Shown one piece after another: positions 48,308 to 56,121 of a stretch of DNA of 64,000 nt (position 1 is its first letter; every line of letters starts with the position of its first letter). The notes under the pieces were generated by a model. That model was not told where the DNA came from and searched no databases. It saw only the letters and a program-made list of their open reading frames with translations. The stretch is from Bacteroidota bacterium (GTDB taxonomy: Bacteria; Bacteroidota; Bacteroidia; Chitinophagales; Chitinophagaceae): NCBI GenBank assembly GCA_030706735.1, contig JAUZNZ010000010.1, positions 1 to 64,000 on the forward strand, written 5' to 3'. The position numbers and the translations under genes are program-made.

Positions 48308-48646
48308 ATGTCTTTTATATTCGTCCGCGTACAAAATCGCTATCATCGCATCGATTTGAATGACGTTGTCTATATCGAGTCAGCCAGAAATTATTGCAAG
48401 ATCGTGTGCCGGGCGGGTGGGACTACAATGGCGCTAACGACCATGACGCGCTTGGTGGAATTGTTGCCGGGAGGGCAATTCCTGCGCATCCAGCGGTCGT
48501 ACATCGTTGCATTGGACAAGATCGTTTCTTTTGACAAACGCACTGTGGCCGTCGGCGACAAGCAACTGCCCATTGGAGAAAGCTACCTGCATACGCTGAT
48601 GCAACACCTCCTAATCGTCGATATTTCCCAGCCAAAGGCAAGATAG
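48308..48646 (+). CDS. Stand-alone LytTR DNA-binding protein
   Basis: 112 residues from the ATG at 48308, which has an AAAGGA site 5 nt upstream. The whole protein is a LytTR domain: IFVRVQNRYHRIDLNDVVYIESARNYCKIV, LVELLPGGQFLRIQRSYIVALDKI and LPIGESYLHTL. No receiver domain is attached, unlike typical LytR/AgrA response regulators. LytTR proteins bind direct repeats upstream of target promoters; the divergent neighbour is an obvious target. A terminator follows at 48745-48768. Confidence 0.9.
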   Translation: MSFIFVRVQNRYHRIDLNDVVYIESARNYCKIVCRAGGTTMALTTMTRLVELLPGGQFLRIQRSYIVALDKIVSFDKRTVAVGDKQLPIGESYLHTLMQHLLIVDISQPKAR

Positions 48647-48744
48647 CTCCCTGGTGTTTGCTAATTAGGGTTCGCTAAAGAAGAACTATACTTATTTCTA
48701 TCGCTCTCTGCCATATCAGGGGTTCCAGGCGGCCTCACGAGCTT

Positions 48745-48768
48745 GAAGAAATACAGTTCTTCTTTTTT
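48745..48768 (+). terminator. Terminator after the LytTR gene
   Basis: GAAGAA-ATACAG-TTCTTC hairpin followed directly by TTTTTT on the plus strand. Confidence 0.7.
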
Positions 48769-48776
48769 CGGAATTG

Positions 48777-48887
48777 TCACAGGGGCAATTTCAGGAGTCT
48801 TAGTAAGGAGCCTATAGAAATAGGCTCCTTCTTATAAACCTTGCTGACATCCCGACTTTGCCGGGAAAATTTTTCGTCGTAGCTCAT
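48777..48887 (-). CDS. Possible 36-residue peptide ORF after the TonB receptor
   Basis: ATG at 48887 opens 36 codons containing KKEPISIGSLLRLLK; no clear ribosome site. The KEPISIGS part is encoded by palindrome H3, and the same words appear in a frame over H2. It may be translated or only reflect the palindrome. Confidence 0.25.
   Translation of the reverse strand: MSYDEKFSRQSRDVSKVYKKEPISIGSLLRLLKLPL
48805..48830. repeat. CTAT-loop palindrome H3
   Basis: Identical over 26 bases to H2 at 46569-46594. It lies about 150 bp after the TonB receptor stop on the minus strand and after the LytTR terminator on the plus strand. The weak T-run in both directions makes terminator function uncertain. 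Confidence 0.8.
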
Positions 48888-48983
48888 CCACGTGAATCAG
48901 CATTGCCCGGCACATATGGTAAATCAGACGTGTTTATTTTCCTAAAAATTGGAACTCTATCGGCTCATTTTTATTTTATCCAG

Positions 48984-51665
48984 TCAACTTGAAAACTTTT
49001 TAAAATGCCACATCAAGCTCAATAAATACAGCCTCCCTGGCAAATTCGACCTCCGGGTCTCCAGATAATTGACCCCCACCGACTGGCTATAGTTACTAGC
49101 TGCGCCCAGGATATCAAAAACAGACAAGCGCAACTGCAATGAACGACTTCGTAAAAACACATGATATATCGCTGCATTCCAAATCGTGGTCGTCTGGGGC
49201 GGCAGCCCACTCTGGCCGCTGATCACCTGCAAGTCAACGTTGCTGCTCACCGTGACCGCCAGCGGCAAGTCATAGGATACGTCTACTGCATAATGCTGCA
49301 ACCAGCTTCGTGAGCTTTGCAAAGCACCTGCCGAGTACTTCGCCCCTGTGTAATCCGCAGAGGCACGCATCTCTGCAAACAGCTTCGCCACAGGATGGTA
49401 ATTAAGTTTCAGCGTCCCGCCTGCCAAAGTTGTCGCACCAATCTCTTTCTTTTCATTTACGATGTTGATATTACGGGAATACCCGCCGCGTACACCGATA
49501 TTGCCATTGCCTTTGCCATGGCCCAGGGGGAAGCCATAGGTCAGCCTTGACCCGAGTGTATAGCTACCCTCTACATTCACGTACTCCACCTGCTGGATCC
49601 CGCCGGGCAGCAGGGTGGTGGCAGAAACGATCTTATTCTGTGCAAATTCCCCTTCGCCGCTCCACTGCCAGTTGCGCAAATTTTTTAAAGTGAAACTAGA
49701 GAACGTCGCGCTCAGATGATGATCGAACTCCTGCTGCAACGCCGGGTTCCCGATTCGCACCAGGAAAGGATTGCTCAGATCCGGTAACGGCTGCAATTGG
49801 TCGATCGTAGGGGAGACACTTTTCCCCAGATATTGGACGCTAAAATTGCTGCCCCGGCTGATATTATAAATCATACTTGCCCGGGGAAAAAAGTTCGAAA
49901 AATGTTCATCGAGCCTGTGACCGAGTGTAGAATTGTCGTTCCGCAAGTCTGTAAATTGCCAACCGATCCCCAACTGATACTTAACTCGTCCCTCAAGACC
50001 ATTTATCGCCGCATTCACCATTTGCGTCGTATTCTTCGTCAAAAAGCGGTTGGTAACAGCACTATCAACCCGGTCGAATCTCCTCGTAGCACTATCGTAA
50101 TCGTAGCCCGTCTTGTTGCTGCTATTTACCCCCACATTGGCGCGATATCCAATATCCAGCACATGCCGCGCCCCCATCGGCTCGGTATACGACAAGGAGG
50201 CTCCATACCCATGCCCGGGCGAGCTTTGCACGGATTGTTGGTTGATCGCGGTATCCCTGATCGAGGCACCCACAGAATCAAAGCTGCGCACGGACGTATA
50301 CAGGCTGGTATGATTATCCTGTGCCTGTGCCGATTGCGTGATCCCAAGAACTAGCGATCGCCGTCTCTTTCGGAACCTCCGCTGCAACAAAACCGTATTT
50401 CCCAGATTATATCCGGATAAATCTGATCGGTTTTCGGTAAGGCCTTCACTGGATAGCCATTTGGCTGCAGCCTTCTCCGTGGTCACGTTGACGCTGTCTT
50501 GACTATCGCTGCTCCCCTTCTGCGTACTCCATTTGCCGGTATAGCGCAACGTATAAAAGGAATCGATTTTCCAGTCGAGCTGTGCATCGGCATGATAGCT
50601 CGTGTTGGAATTGATCGACCCGCTCGTTCTATGCTCAAGTAGCGAAGAGTCCGTGAAAAAGCTATTCAAAATCGTGCCTTGTGTCAACTCCGTCCTGCTC
50701 CCATCTTCTCCTAGATTGAGCGAGCCATGCGTCGCATTTCCCCAATCCTGCCGGATATTCAAATCGGCATGTGTAAACGATTGCATCCCGGACCCCGGCC
50801 CAGTCGCGTTTTCCTTCCCGGAGAATTGATTGTTGATATTGTTGGCTTGCGCGTTGCCGAACAGCCAGCGCGAGGCACCTAGACGGGTCGCGTTCCCCCC
50901 GGATGCCCACCCCCCTTCGGTCCCCACCCCCGCATACGCATTCCCAAAATAACCCTGCTTGCGATCTTTCTTGAGCTTGATATTCAATGTTTTATTCCCA
51001 GTTGCATCCCGAACCCCCGTCATCCGCCCTTGGTCGGTCTGACTGTCGAAAGCTTCGATCTGCGCTACGATATCAGCCGGTAGATTGCGCGAAGCCGTCC
51101 GTGGATCGTTGAGAAAGAATTCCTTGCCGTCCAGGTAGATCTTATCCACCTTTTGCCCCTGCATCGTTACATTGCCGTCCTTATCGATCTCGATCCCAGG
51201 TAATTTTTTCAACATGTCTTCGACCGTCGCATTAGCCCGTGTGGGATATGCGCCCGCATTGAACGCAATCGTATCGTTCTTCACAATAACGGGCGGGATG
51301 GTTCGCCGCACGACCACTTCCATCAGAGGTTTGGTAGACCGGATGAGGCGCACGCGAACAAACGGTGCAGTGCTATCCCCCGCTGGCACTCTAATCACTA
51401 TGGTATCGCTAACATAACCCAGGTAACTGGCGATCACTGCGTACTCACCCGGCGCCGGCCGCCGGAAACTAAATCCCGTTCTTGAACTGCGACCGTTAGC
51501 CAATACGGCGTGACCCGCCCATTTGACCAGCGATAAACTGGCGTCCTCCAGCGGCAACCTACTCACACTATCGATCACGATACCACGCAAGAATGAAGGC
51601 GTCTGCGCACGCGCCCCCGCAAAGACTGTCAAGAACAACAATATGGTAATTGGTTCTCTTTTCAT
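48984..51665 (-). CDS. TonB-dependent receptor, OMP_b-brl_3 type
   Basis: 893 residues from the ATG at 51665, which gives the signal peptide (MKREPITILLFLTVF, ending GARAQ). Then a CarboxypepD_reg-like domain (about 25-105, LRGIVIDSVSRLPLEDASLSL), a plug (ANATVEDMLKKLPGIEIDKDG, DKIYLDGKEFFLNDPRTA) and a beta barrel to the end (LMWHFKKF). No STN domain and no SusD partner follow, so it is not a SusC. Ligand unknown. The hairpin element P2 stands 26 nt before its start codon. It lies downstream of the cysteine desulfurase gene on the same strand. Confidence 0.88.
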   Translation of the reverse strand: MKREPITILLFLTVFAGARAQTPSFLRGIVIDSVSRLPLEDASLSLVKWAGHAVLANGRSSRTGFSFRRPAPGEYAVIASYLGYVSDTIVIRVPAGDSTAPFVRVRLIRSTKPLMEVVVRRTIPPVIVKNDTIAFNAGAYPTRANATVEDMLKKLPGIEIDKDGNVTMQGQKVDKIYLDGKEFFLNDPRTASRNLPADIVAQIEAFDSQTDQGRMTGVRDATGNKTLNIKLKKDRKQGYFGNAYAGVGTEGGWASGGNATRLGASRWLFGNAQANNINNQFSGKENATGPGSGMQSFTHADLNIRQDWGNATHGSLNLGEDGSRTELTQGTILNSFFTDSSLLEHRTSGSINSNTSYHADAQLDWKIDSFYTLRYTGKWSTQKGSSDSQDSVNVTTEKAAAKWLSSEGLTENRSDLSGYNLGNTVLLQRRFRKRRRSLVLGITQSAQAQDNHTSLYTSVRSFDSVGASIRDTAINQQSVQSSPGHGYGASLSYTEPMGARHVLDIGYRANVGVNSSNKTGYDYDSATRRFDRVDSAVTNRFLTKNTTQMVNAAINGLEGRVKYQLGIGWQFTDLRNDNSTLGHRLDEHFSNFFPRASMIYNISRGSNFSVQYLGKSVSPTIDQLQPLPDLSNPFLVRIGNPALQQEFDHHLSATFSSFTLKNLRNWQWSGEGEFAQNKIVSATTLLPGGIQQVEYVNVEGSYTLGSRLTYGFPLGHGKGNGNIGVRGGYSRNINIVNEKKEIGATTLAGGTLKLNYHPVAKLFAEMRASADYTGAKYSAGALQSSRSWLQHYAVDVSYDLPLAVTVSSNVDLQVISGQSGLPPQTTTIWNAAIYHVFLRSRSLQLRLSVFDILGAASNYSQSVGVNYLETRRSNLPGRLYLLSLMWHFKKFSS

Positions 51666-51690
51666 ACCTTCAGTCACCCTCAATAAAAAG

Positions 51691-51714
51691 CAGGGAAAGT
51701 AGACACAATCCCTG
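51691..51714 (-). repeat. Covarying hairpin element, copy P2
   Basis: Hairpin with stem CAGGGA/TCCCTG and loop TTGTGTCTACTT, in the 5' leader of the TonB receptor gene. Homologue of P1 (41772-41795), which stands in the leader of RteC2. Confidence 0.7.
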
Positions 51715-51787
51715 GTACTTTGCTTTTGCCTAAAAACTACTGATCTGAGTGACCAGTATGTCTAACGATTGCTATATGAAAAAATGT

Positions 51788-51809
51788 GGGGTCCATAGAC
51801 ATAGACCCC
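51788..51809 (-). terminator. CTAT-loop palindrome H4, terminator of the desulfurase gene
   Basis: Begins directly after the desulfurase stop codon. Minus-strand stem GGGGTC/GACCCC plus AT pairs, then ACATTTTTTC. Related in sequence to H1-H3 but with a clear T-run. Confidence 0.7.
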
Positions 51810-52973
51810 TTAGTCACATGAGAAAACCTGCCCGGTCACCCTTTCACTGATCACGCTCACTGCACGGACAATTTCGTTGATTGTGTTATACTTGCTTAAT
51901 GAGAATCGGATATTCACACTGCCGGACATCCCAATCGCCTCCATCACGTGCGAGCCCCCGCCACTACAGGCCGACCCCCCCGAGACGGAGATTCCGGCCT
52001 GGTCCAGCTCCGACAAAAGCCACTCAGTAGCCTCCGTCTTTTGCAGTGATATGCTAACAATCGTGTACAAGCCATTGATCGGGTCACCGTTAAAGTGGAT
52101 ATCCGGAAAAGCCCGTTGCAGACCCTGCACTAATCGAAGTTTCAAGGCCCGGATTTGCGGACTGTCTCTTTCATAGTCACGCATAAAGACCTCCAGGGCC
52201 CTGGCCATGCCCACGATCCCAGCTACGTTTTCGGTACCTGCGCGCCGGTTCCGTTCCTGCCCGCCGCCGTGCAATAGCGGACTTAGTGACAGACCTTCCC
52301 GTGCATATAAAAGTCCCACACCCTTCGGCCCATGAAACTTATGCGCTGCAGCGCTCGCCAAATCCACTGGCAAAGCCGAGAGGTTTACCGGTAAATGCCC
52401 GATCGAAGCCACCATATCGGAAAACAGCAAGCCATCATATTTCCGGCAGATCGCTCCCGCCGCTACCAGGTCCGTGATCATCCCGGTCTCGTTGTTCGCA
52501 TGCATCAGGCAAACCAGGCACTTCCGCCCTTCCGCTCGCTGCTCGCCCAACTGCCGTTCCAGATTACTTAGATCAATCTCCCCCTCTTGCCCCAGATTTA
52601 CCACACTACTCCCTTGTCTCCCTGCGCCGCCCACCCCGCCTGAATATGCCTCGATAGCATGCAATACAGCATGATGTTCGATCGGCGAGTAAAGCACGTG
52701 AGAGCACCCCAAATCCCTCAAAGCTGCCCGGATTGCCATATTATTGCTCTCCGTTCCGCCACTCGTAAAAACGAGTGTTCCCGTCTTTATCCCCAATATT
52801 TCTGCGATGCTTTTTCGTGCCATCTCGACCGATGCCTTCGCCTCCATTCCATAGCCATGCAGCGAAGAAGGGTTGCCAAACCGTTCCTGCAGGATAGGCA
52901 TCATCGCAGCCAGGACTTCTTCGTCCAGTCTTGTCGTTGCCGCATTGTCCAGGTATATACGTTCGTTATTCAT
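51810..52973 (-). CDS. Cysteine desulfurase (NifS/IscS-like) with altered PLP site
   Basis: 387 residues from the ATG at 52973 (MNNERIYLDNAATT); an upstream frame to 53060 is leader. PLP-binding Lys212 in AAHKFHGPKG, Asp186 and persulfide Cys336 in GGSACSGGG are present. The Gln that contacts PLP O3' (DxxQ in IscS-like proteins) is Ala189 here (DMVASIGHLP). The enzyme takes sulfur from cysteine for Fe-S clusters or thiolation; the change may lower activity. No iscU or tRNA-thiolation gene is adjacent. Transcribed from leader repeat C3; ends in palindrome H4. Confidence 0.88.
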   Translation of the reverse strand: MNNERIYLDNAATTRLDEEVLAAMMPILQERFGNPSSLHGYGMEAKASVEMARKSIAEILGIKTGTLVFTSGGTESNNMAIRAALRDLGCSHVLYSPIEHHAVLHAIEAYSGGVGGAGRQGSSVVNLGQEGEIDLSNLERQLGEQRAEGRKCLVCLMHANNETGMITDLVAAGAICRKYDGLLFSDMVASIGHLPVNLSALPVDLASAAAHKFHGPKGVGLLYAREGLSLSPLLHGGGQERNRRAGTENVAGIVGMARALEVFMRDYERDSPQIRALKLRLVQGLQRAFPDIHFNGDPINGLYTIVSISLQKTEATEWLLSELDQAGISVSGGSACSGGGSHVMEAIGMSGSVNIRFSLSKYNTINEIVRAVSVISERVTGQVFSCD

Positions 52974-53040
52974 CTGCAAGAGATGTCGTCCTGAATACTG
53001 TCCTGTTACCGGAAAAAAAGTGGATGATACCACGTGTAGA

Positions 53041-53107
53041 TAACGGGATAGCAGAAACATTCACGAAATTCCGGCTGATGCCGAAGTGCGAACATGGCCC
53101 GTTTTCC
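53041..53107 (-). promoter_or_regulatory. Leader repeat C3 (AACGGG...CCCGTTA)
   Basis: Minus strand GGAAAACGGGCC, 48 nt with an internal CGGC-ATCA-GCCG hairpin, then CCCGTTATCT. Third copy of the design seen at C1 and C2. It lies 68 nt before the cysteine desulfurase ATG. Confidence 0.65.
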
Positions 53108-53140
53108 ATGAACCCACCAATAAACATCGCAAATGCGCGG

Positions 53141-53171
53141 CAAAGATGCGCCAATCCTCCCAAACTAACAA
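53141..53171 (-). promoter_or_regulatory. Possible promoter of leader C3
   Basis: CATCTTTG at 53141-53148, one change from TAnnTTTG, with a TTG 20 nt upstream (53169-53171). Weaker than the C1 and C2 promoters. Confidence 0.4.
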
Positions 53172-53507
53172 CTGTTCGTTAAAATTATTTTTTTTGAATT
53201 CGACTAGTACTTTTTCCTTTCTCGGGCGTCTTATACATAGAGGAGCAAATATCCGGCACTTGCTCCCGTTTCAAGACAACTGGCATCGCATCGCATTGCG
53301 TTGAGCACAAAATTCGGGTAAAATCTCGTCGGAACTATTCATTGTCCTACTTGTCCATGCCCCCGCCATTCGGTGAACTGAGAAGGGGTGATATGGTGTC
53401 GGGGAACCAGGTAGTCATCTCGACAGTTAACCCCATTGCATTAATGAAGGAGAAGGTCGTATGCTTGGAAGAATTCCTGAAAGCCGTTTTGAAAAAGTTT
53501 ACCGCCA
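53172..53507. other. Intergenic stretch, no supported gene
   Basis: A 61-codon plus-strand frame at 53342-53527 has no homologous look. I see no promoter, hairpin or repeat that I can support. Confidence 0.4.
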
Positions 53508-53726
53508 TCACTCGTTATTTATTTTAGCCAGCAATTTCTCAAATGCACCCGGCACAGGGCTTCCTGGATTTTTAGAAGCACAACCCCAATAATTCGAGAG
53601 GACTTTAAACTGATTGCCGGCCTCGGGATTGCCCTGCAGCAGAATGCTCAGCTCTGCCAAATCTTTTTCAGAAGCCTCACCTGTGAGCTTCCTTGCGATC
53701 AAAACCCATAGTCGTTCTTCCTTCAT
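53508..53726 (-). pseudogene. N-terminal fragment of a FecR-family anti-sigma factor
   Basis: 72 residues from the ATG at 53726. The sequence KEERLWVLIARKLTGEASEKDLAEL and NPEAGNQFKVLSNYW is typical of the cytoplasmic N-terminus of Bacteroidota FecR proteins. It stops at FEKLLAKINN before the transmembrane helix, so the FecR domain is missing. It is either a gene relic or a stand-alone sigma-binding piece. No sigma factor gene is adjacent. Confidence 0.6.
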
Positions 53727-54252
53727 TTTCCTTTTTCCGGTATATTGTGAGAGGACGATTTCCGGCCAATCAGAAGCCAATTCCATGCCAGAAGAATATC
53801 ATGCTGATTCACAGATTTATAACGACAATTAACATACGAACATGTCTGATTTTGATACAAGCTGTGAACGATTTCACTAGTTGTGCATCAACCTAACTTC
53901 CAGTATCTCGAAAACGGTTTTCCGTCCCCTACTTATGGAGTTTCGTCATTGGTTTTCTGGAATTCGTGCCTAAAACCGGAACCCCGCATACCTTCATTGA
54001 GCCCAACCTTTTGCGAATTTGTAAACTCATTCACATCTGCCGAAAAGGGGGCGGCAAAAGAAAACAGCAGGTCATCCTAGGAGCAGCTATAGCAAGAAGT
54101 GGAGGCTTTAGTCATGCGGGAAAGAATTATTAGGGCAGAAAACTGGTATTCGAAGAAGAGGTCAGAAATAATTTATCTATAGGCTTCGCGACGGCCGATG
54201 TGATAGACGCGCTTCTCACCAGGGTTTGATCTAAGTATATGTAGGGAATCCC

Positions 54253-54288
54253 GGCCAGCTTTAGGTTCGTTAGCTGGCCCAATTTTTT
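54253..54288 (+). terminator. Terminator of a decayed plus-strand gene
   Basis: Perfect 8-bp stem GGCCAGCT/AGCTGGCC with an 11-nt loop, then CAATTTTTT. No intact gene ends just before it. Confidence 0.7.
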
Positions 54289-54571
54289 AGACTATTTGCT
54301 GCCATGCACAGTCGAACGCAGCCGGTTACCACGCGCCTTCCTTAGACGTTGTACCCGCCTGTTGGGCGAAGATTTCTTGCCGTCAGCAAGATCCCGTCAG
54401 CAATGCGCTTATCTGAATGCGTATACAGCGCCTTTAATAGTTGCGTTCAACATTGTAGGTATTTTTAAAGGTAGGGTGGGGTGAAAAACTCCTCCGGTTA
54501 GAGTTCGCGTGACAAGCTATTTCAGGACGAGACACTCTGAAATATAACCTCTTGACTGTACAAATTCGTAC

Positions 54572-54604
54572 AAAAAAGAAAAGGATCACTTTTAACAGTG
54601 ATCC
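54572..54604 (-). terminator. Displaced original terminator of tRNA-Asp
   Basis: Minus strand GGATCACT-GTTAAA-AGTGATCC followed by TTTTCTTTTTT. It stands just beyond the left attachment copy of the tRNA 3' end. Before the island inserted it would have been directly downstream of tRNA-Asp. Confidence 0.7.
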
Positions 54605-54610
54605 TCATCC

Positions 54611-54632
54611 GCGGACTGGACGGGACTCGAAC
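54611..54632. repeat. Left attachment site (tRNA-Asp 3' end copy)
   Basis: 22 bases identical to 59761-59782, which cover the T-arm/acceptor 3' end of tRNA-Asp. Same orientation; the flanks differ on both sides. Marks the left boundary of the integrated island. Confidence 0.9.
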
Positions 54633-54680
54633 AGCCGCTATAAATACCTTATTTCCAATATTTTACAGGAGCAATTTTCG

Positions 54681-54707
54681 CTGCTAACCGAATTGTTACC
54701 GAATTCT
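54681..54707. repeat. Putative integrase arm-type site, left end
   Basis: 27 bases matching 24 of 27 positions at 59639-59665 in the same orientation (core TAACCGAATTGT). One copy lies near each end, inside the island. Confidence 0.6.
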
Positions 54708-54752
54708 AAAGAGCTGAGCCAAAGTTACATCAAAGGAGTAGTTGAGGAGCAT

Positions 54753-55181
54753 TTATTTCACAATGCAATACAAAGAAATGTCATTGTATTTCAATCCATT
54801 GTCAAAATGCAATTCATTGTTCGCGTATCCTAGCGAGTGCAAAAGGCCTGTAACTACAAAAAGATTGGTTTCAGAGATCATCCATTTTAAAATACCAATG
54901 GGTTCTCTAATGACAATTCCTGTCGAAGGCTGTACGCTTTCATCTTGAAAAATACAAAATTTGAATGAAGAGGAAACGAATGGAAAATCAGATATGTTAA
55001 TTTCTTGAAATAGGTATACGTTGTACACATTGATCATATTTGCTAGAGATAAGAATCCCTCCCGATTCCCTTGAATTACAACTGAGCTCTTAGTAGAATT
55101 CAGCTTACCATCTTCCTCCCAAAAGATCTCTAAATGAGAATCAATATGAATTAATGATTTTGGGAAATATGGTTCTTCCAT
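54753..55181 (-). CDS. Small protein, possible Imm32-like immunity protein
   Basis: 142 residues, acidic, no signal peptide. The segment VVIQGNREGFLSLANMINVY resembles the I-x-G-N-x-E-G-L-x-x-L-A pattern of Imm32-type immunity proteins, which guard against polymorphic toxins. The rest is not recognised. It is the last gene before the left attachment site and on the same strand as the other cargo. The DNA is AT-rich. No matching toxin gene lies next to it. Confidence 0.4.
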   Translation of the reverse strand: MEEPYFPKSLIHIDSHLEIFWEEDGKLNSTKSSVVIQGNREGFLSLANMINVYNVYLFQEINISDFPFVSSSFKFCIFQDESVQPSTGIVIREPIGILKWMISETNLFVVTGLLHSLGYANNELHFDNGLKYNDISLYCIVK

Positions 55182-55257
55182 CGATTAATTTTATATGCAT
55201 TTATTTTGAGTCTGGTACCTCGTTTAAATGACGAGGCCTACCATGTGGGTGGGGCTC

Positions 55258-55806
55258 TTAATTCTCGCCAAAATAATATAAATCCCCGTATTGTCCTTTA
55301 CATCTTCTAAAGAACATTTTGGGGATCCCACGGTAAAAGGACACAACCGTTACCAGGATCGGATCGCAGTTCGAACCTTTCGCGTTACGAAAGATGAGGT
55401 TATCTCCTCTGATCTCGCCGGGAAGTTCATCGGTGGAGAAGTTGTCATACTGCCCAACATATTGATTCTTCGAGTTAAAGATAAGCACTCTATTGGTGGC
55501 CCGATGAAGCTCAAGTCCCCATAGATAGATCGAAGTCATCACCTTGTATTTTCGCCCTTTTTTTGTGTATAAGTCTCCCAAGTAATGCAAGTAAACTAAA
55601 GTCGAGTCTTTTGGATATAAGAACTTGAATGTAGCATGGCGATTGTTCTTTTTTAATACGATCTGCACCATCTTTGGATCTGGAACCTGGCAGTTACTGG
55701 CTAATGACACGGCGATCAGAAGAAATATTATAACGGGCCTCGCTGCCAGCTGAATTGTATTGTTAGGTAATAGGGCTATTAAAATACCGGTTCTCGTACT
55801 TAACAT
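55258..55806 (-). CDS. Exported protein of unknown function, 182 residues
   Basis: A hydrophobic segment at about residues 24-40 (PVIIFLLIAVSLASN) acts as signal peptide or membrane anchor; a Cys follows but the lipobox is poor. The mature part is beta-rich with many basic residues (KFLYPKDSTLVYLHYLGDLY, YKVMTSIYLWGLELHRATN). No family recognised. It lies between an antitoxin-like gene and the possible immunity gene; the position where a toxin of a two-gene module would be expected is occupied by this unrelated gene. Confidence 0.55.
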   Translation of the reverse strand: MLSTRTGILIALLPNNTIQLAARPVIIFLLIAVSLASNCQVPDPKMVQIVLKKNNRHATFKFLYPKDSTLVYLHYLGDLYTKKGRKYKVMTSIYLWGLELHRATNRVLIFNSKNQYVGQYDNFSTDELPGEIRGDNLIFRNAKGSNCDPILVTVVSFYRGIPKMFFRRCKGQYGDLYYFGEN

Positions 55807-55825
55807 GATTTACATGATTTTGACA

Positions 55826-56089
55826 TTAACCGTTCCCATATCGCATTCTTCTTCGCTTGCTCACCGATGCCTCGAGTTGATCAACGGTATATCCAGGATC
55901 AGCTCCTGTCTCAGTAGCTTTAAATCGATGATCCAGGTCAGTCAAAAAAGGATTTACCTGCCACCATTCTAGCGTGATTTCTATATTAGAACTCAATAGA
56001 ATATACAAGGCACGTATTTTCTCATCATTGGCCACACGAATATAGTCATACAGTTTATGCCGAATTGAAGCAATCTGATTTGGACTCAT
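55826..56089 (-). CDS. Addiction-module antitoxin-like protein without a toxin
   Basis: About 87 residues from the ATG at 56089; a longer frame to 56182 would overlap the zeta gene by 61 bp. The pattern HKLYDYIRVANDEKIRALYILL, EWWQVNPFLTDLDHRFKATE and GYTVDQLEA matches small antitoxins that precede RelE/ParE toxins in Bacteroidota. No RelE/ParE gene follows. It may be an orphan, or a helper of the zeta system encoded 33 bp upstream. Confidence 0.65.
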   Translation of the reverse strand: MSPNQIASIRHKLYDYIRVANDEKIRALYILLSSNIEITLEWWQVNPFLTDLDHRFKATETGADPGYTVDQLEASVSKRRRMRYGNG

Positions 56090-56121
56090 GATATTTAATT
56101 TGCTCTTAAAGACATCTGCAG

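Larger units (their letters stand above)
53727..54610. other. Gene-poor, probably decayed region before the island
   Basis: Only short broken frames are seen. On the plus strand 54079-54228 reads as coding-like pieces (GAAIARSGGFSHAGKNY, stop, then KLVFEEEVRNNLSIGFA) and is followed by a good terminator, as if the 3' end of a lost gene. Nothing in it is recognised. Confidence 0.4.

Noticed and set aside
41676-48887. Lanthipeptide or other RiPP cluster for the small ORFs
   Set aside because: No LanB/LanC/LanM, radical SAM, ATP-grasp, YcaO or peptide exporter gene is visible nearby.
46414-51809. Palindromes H1-H4 as CRISPR repeats or IS ends
   Set aside because: Spacing is irregular (kilobases), no spacers or cas genes, no transposase and no target-site duplication.
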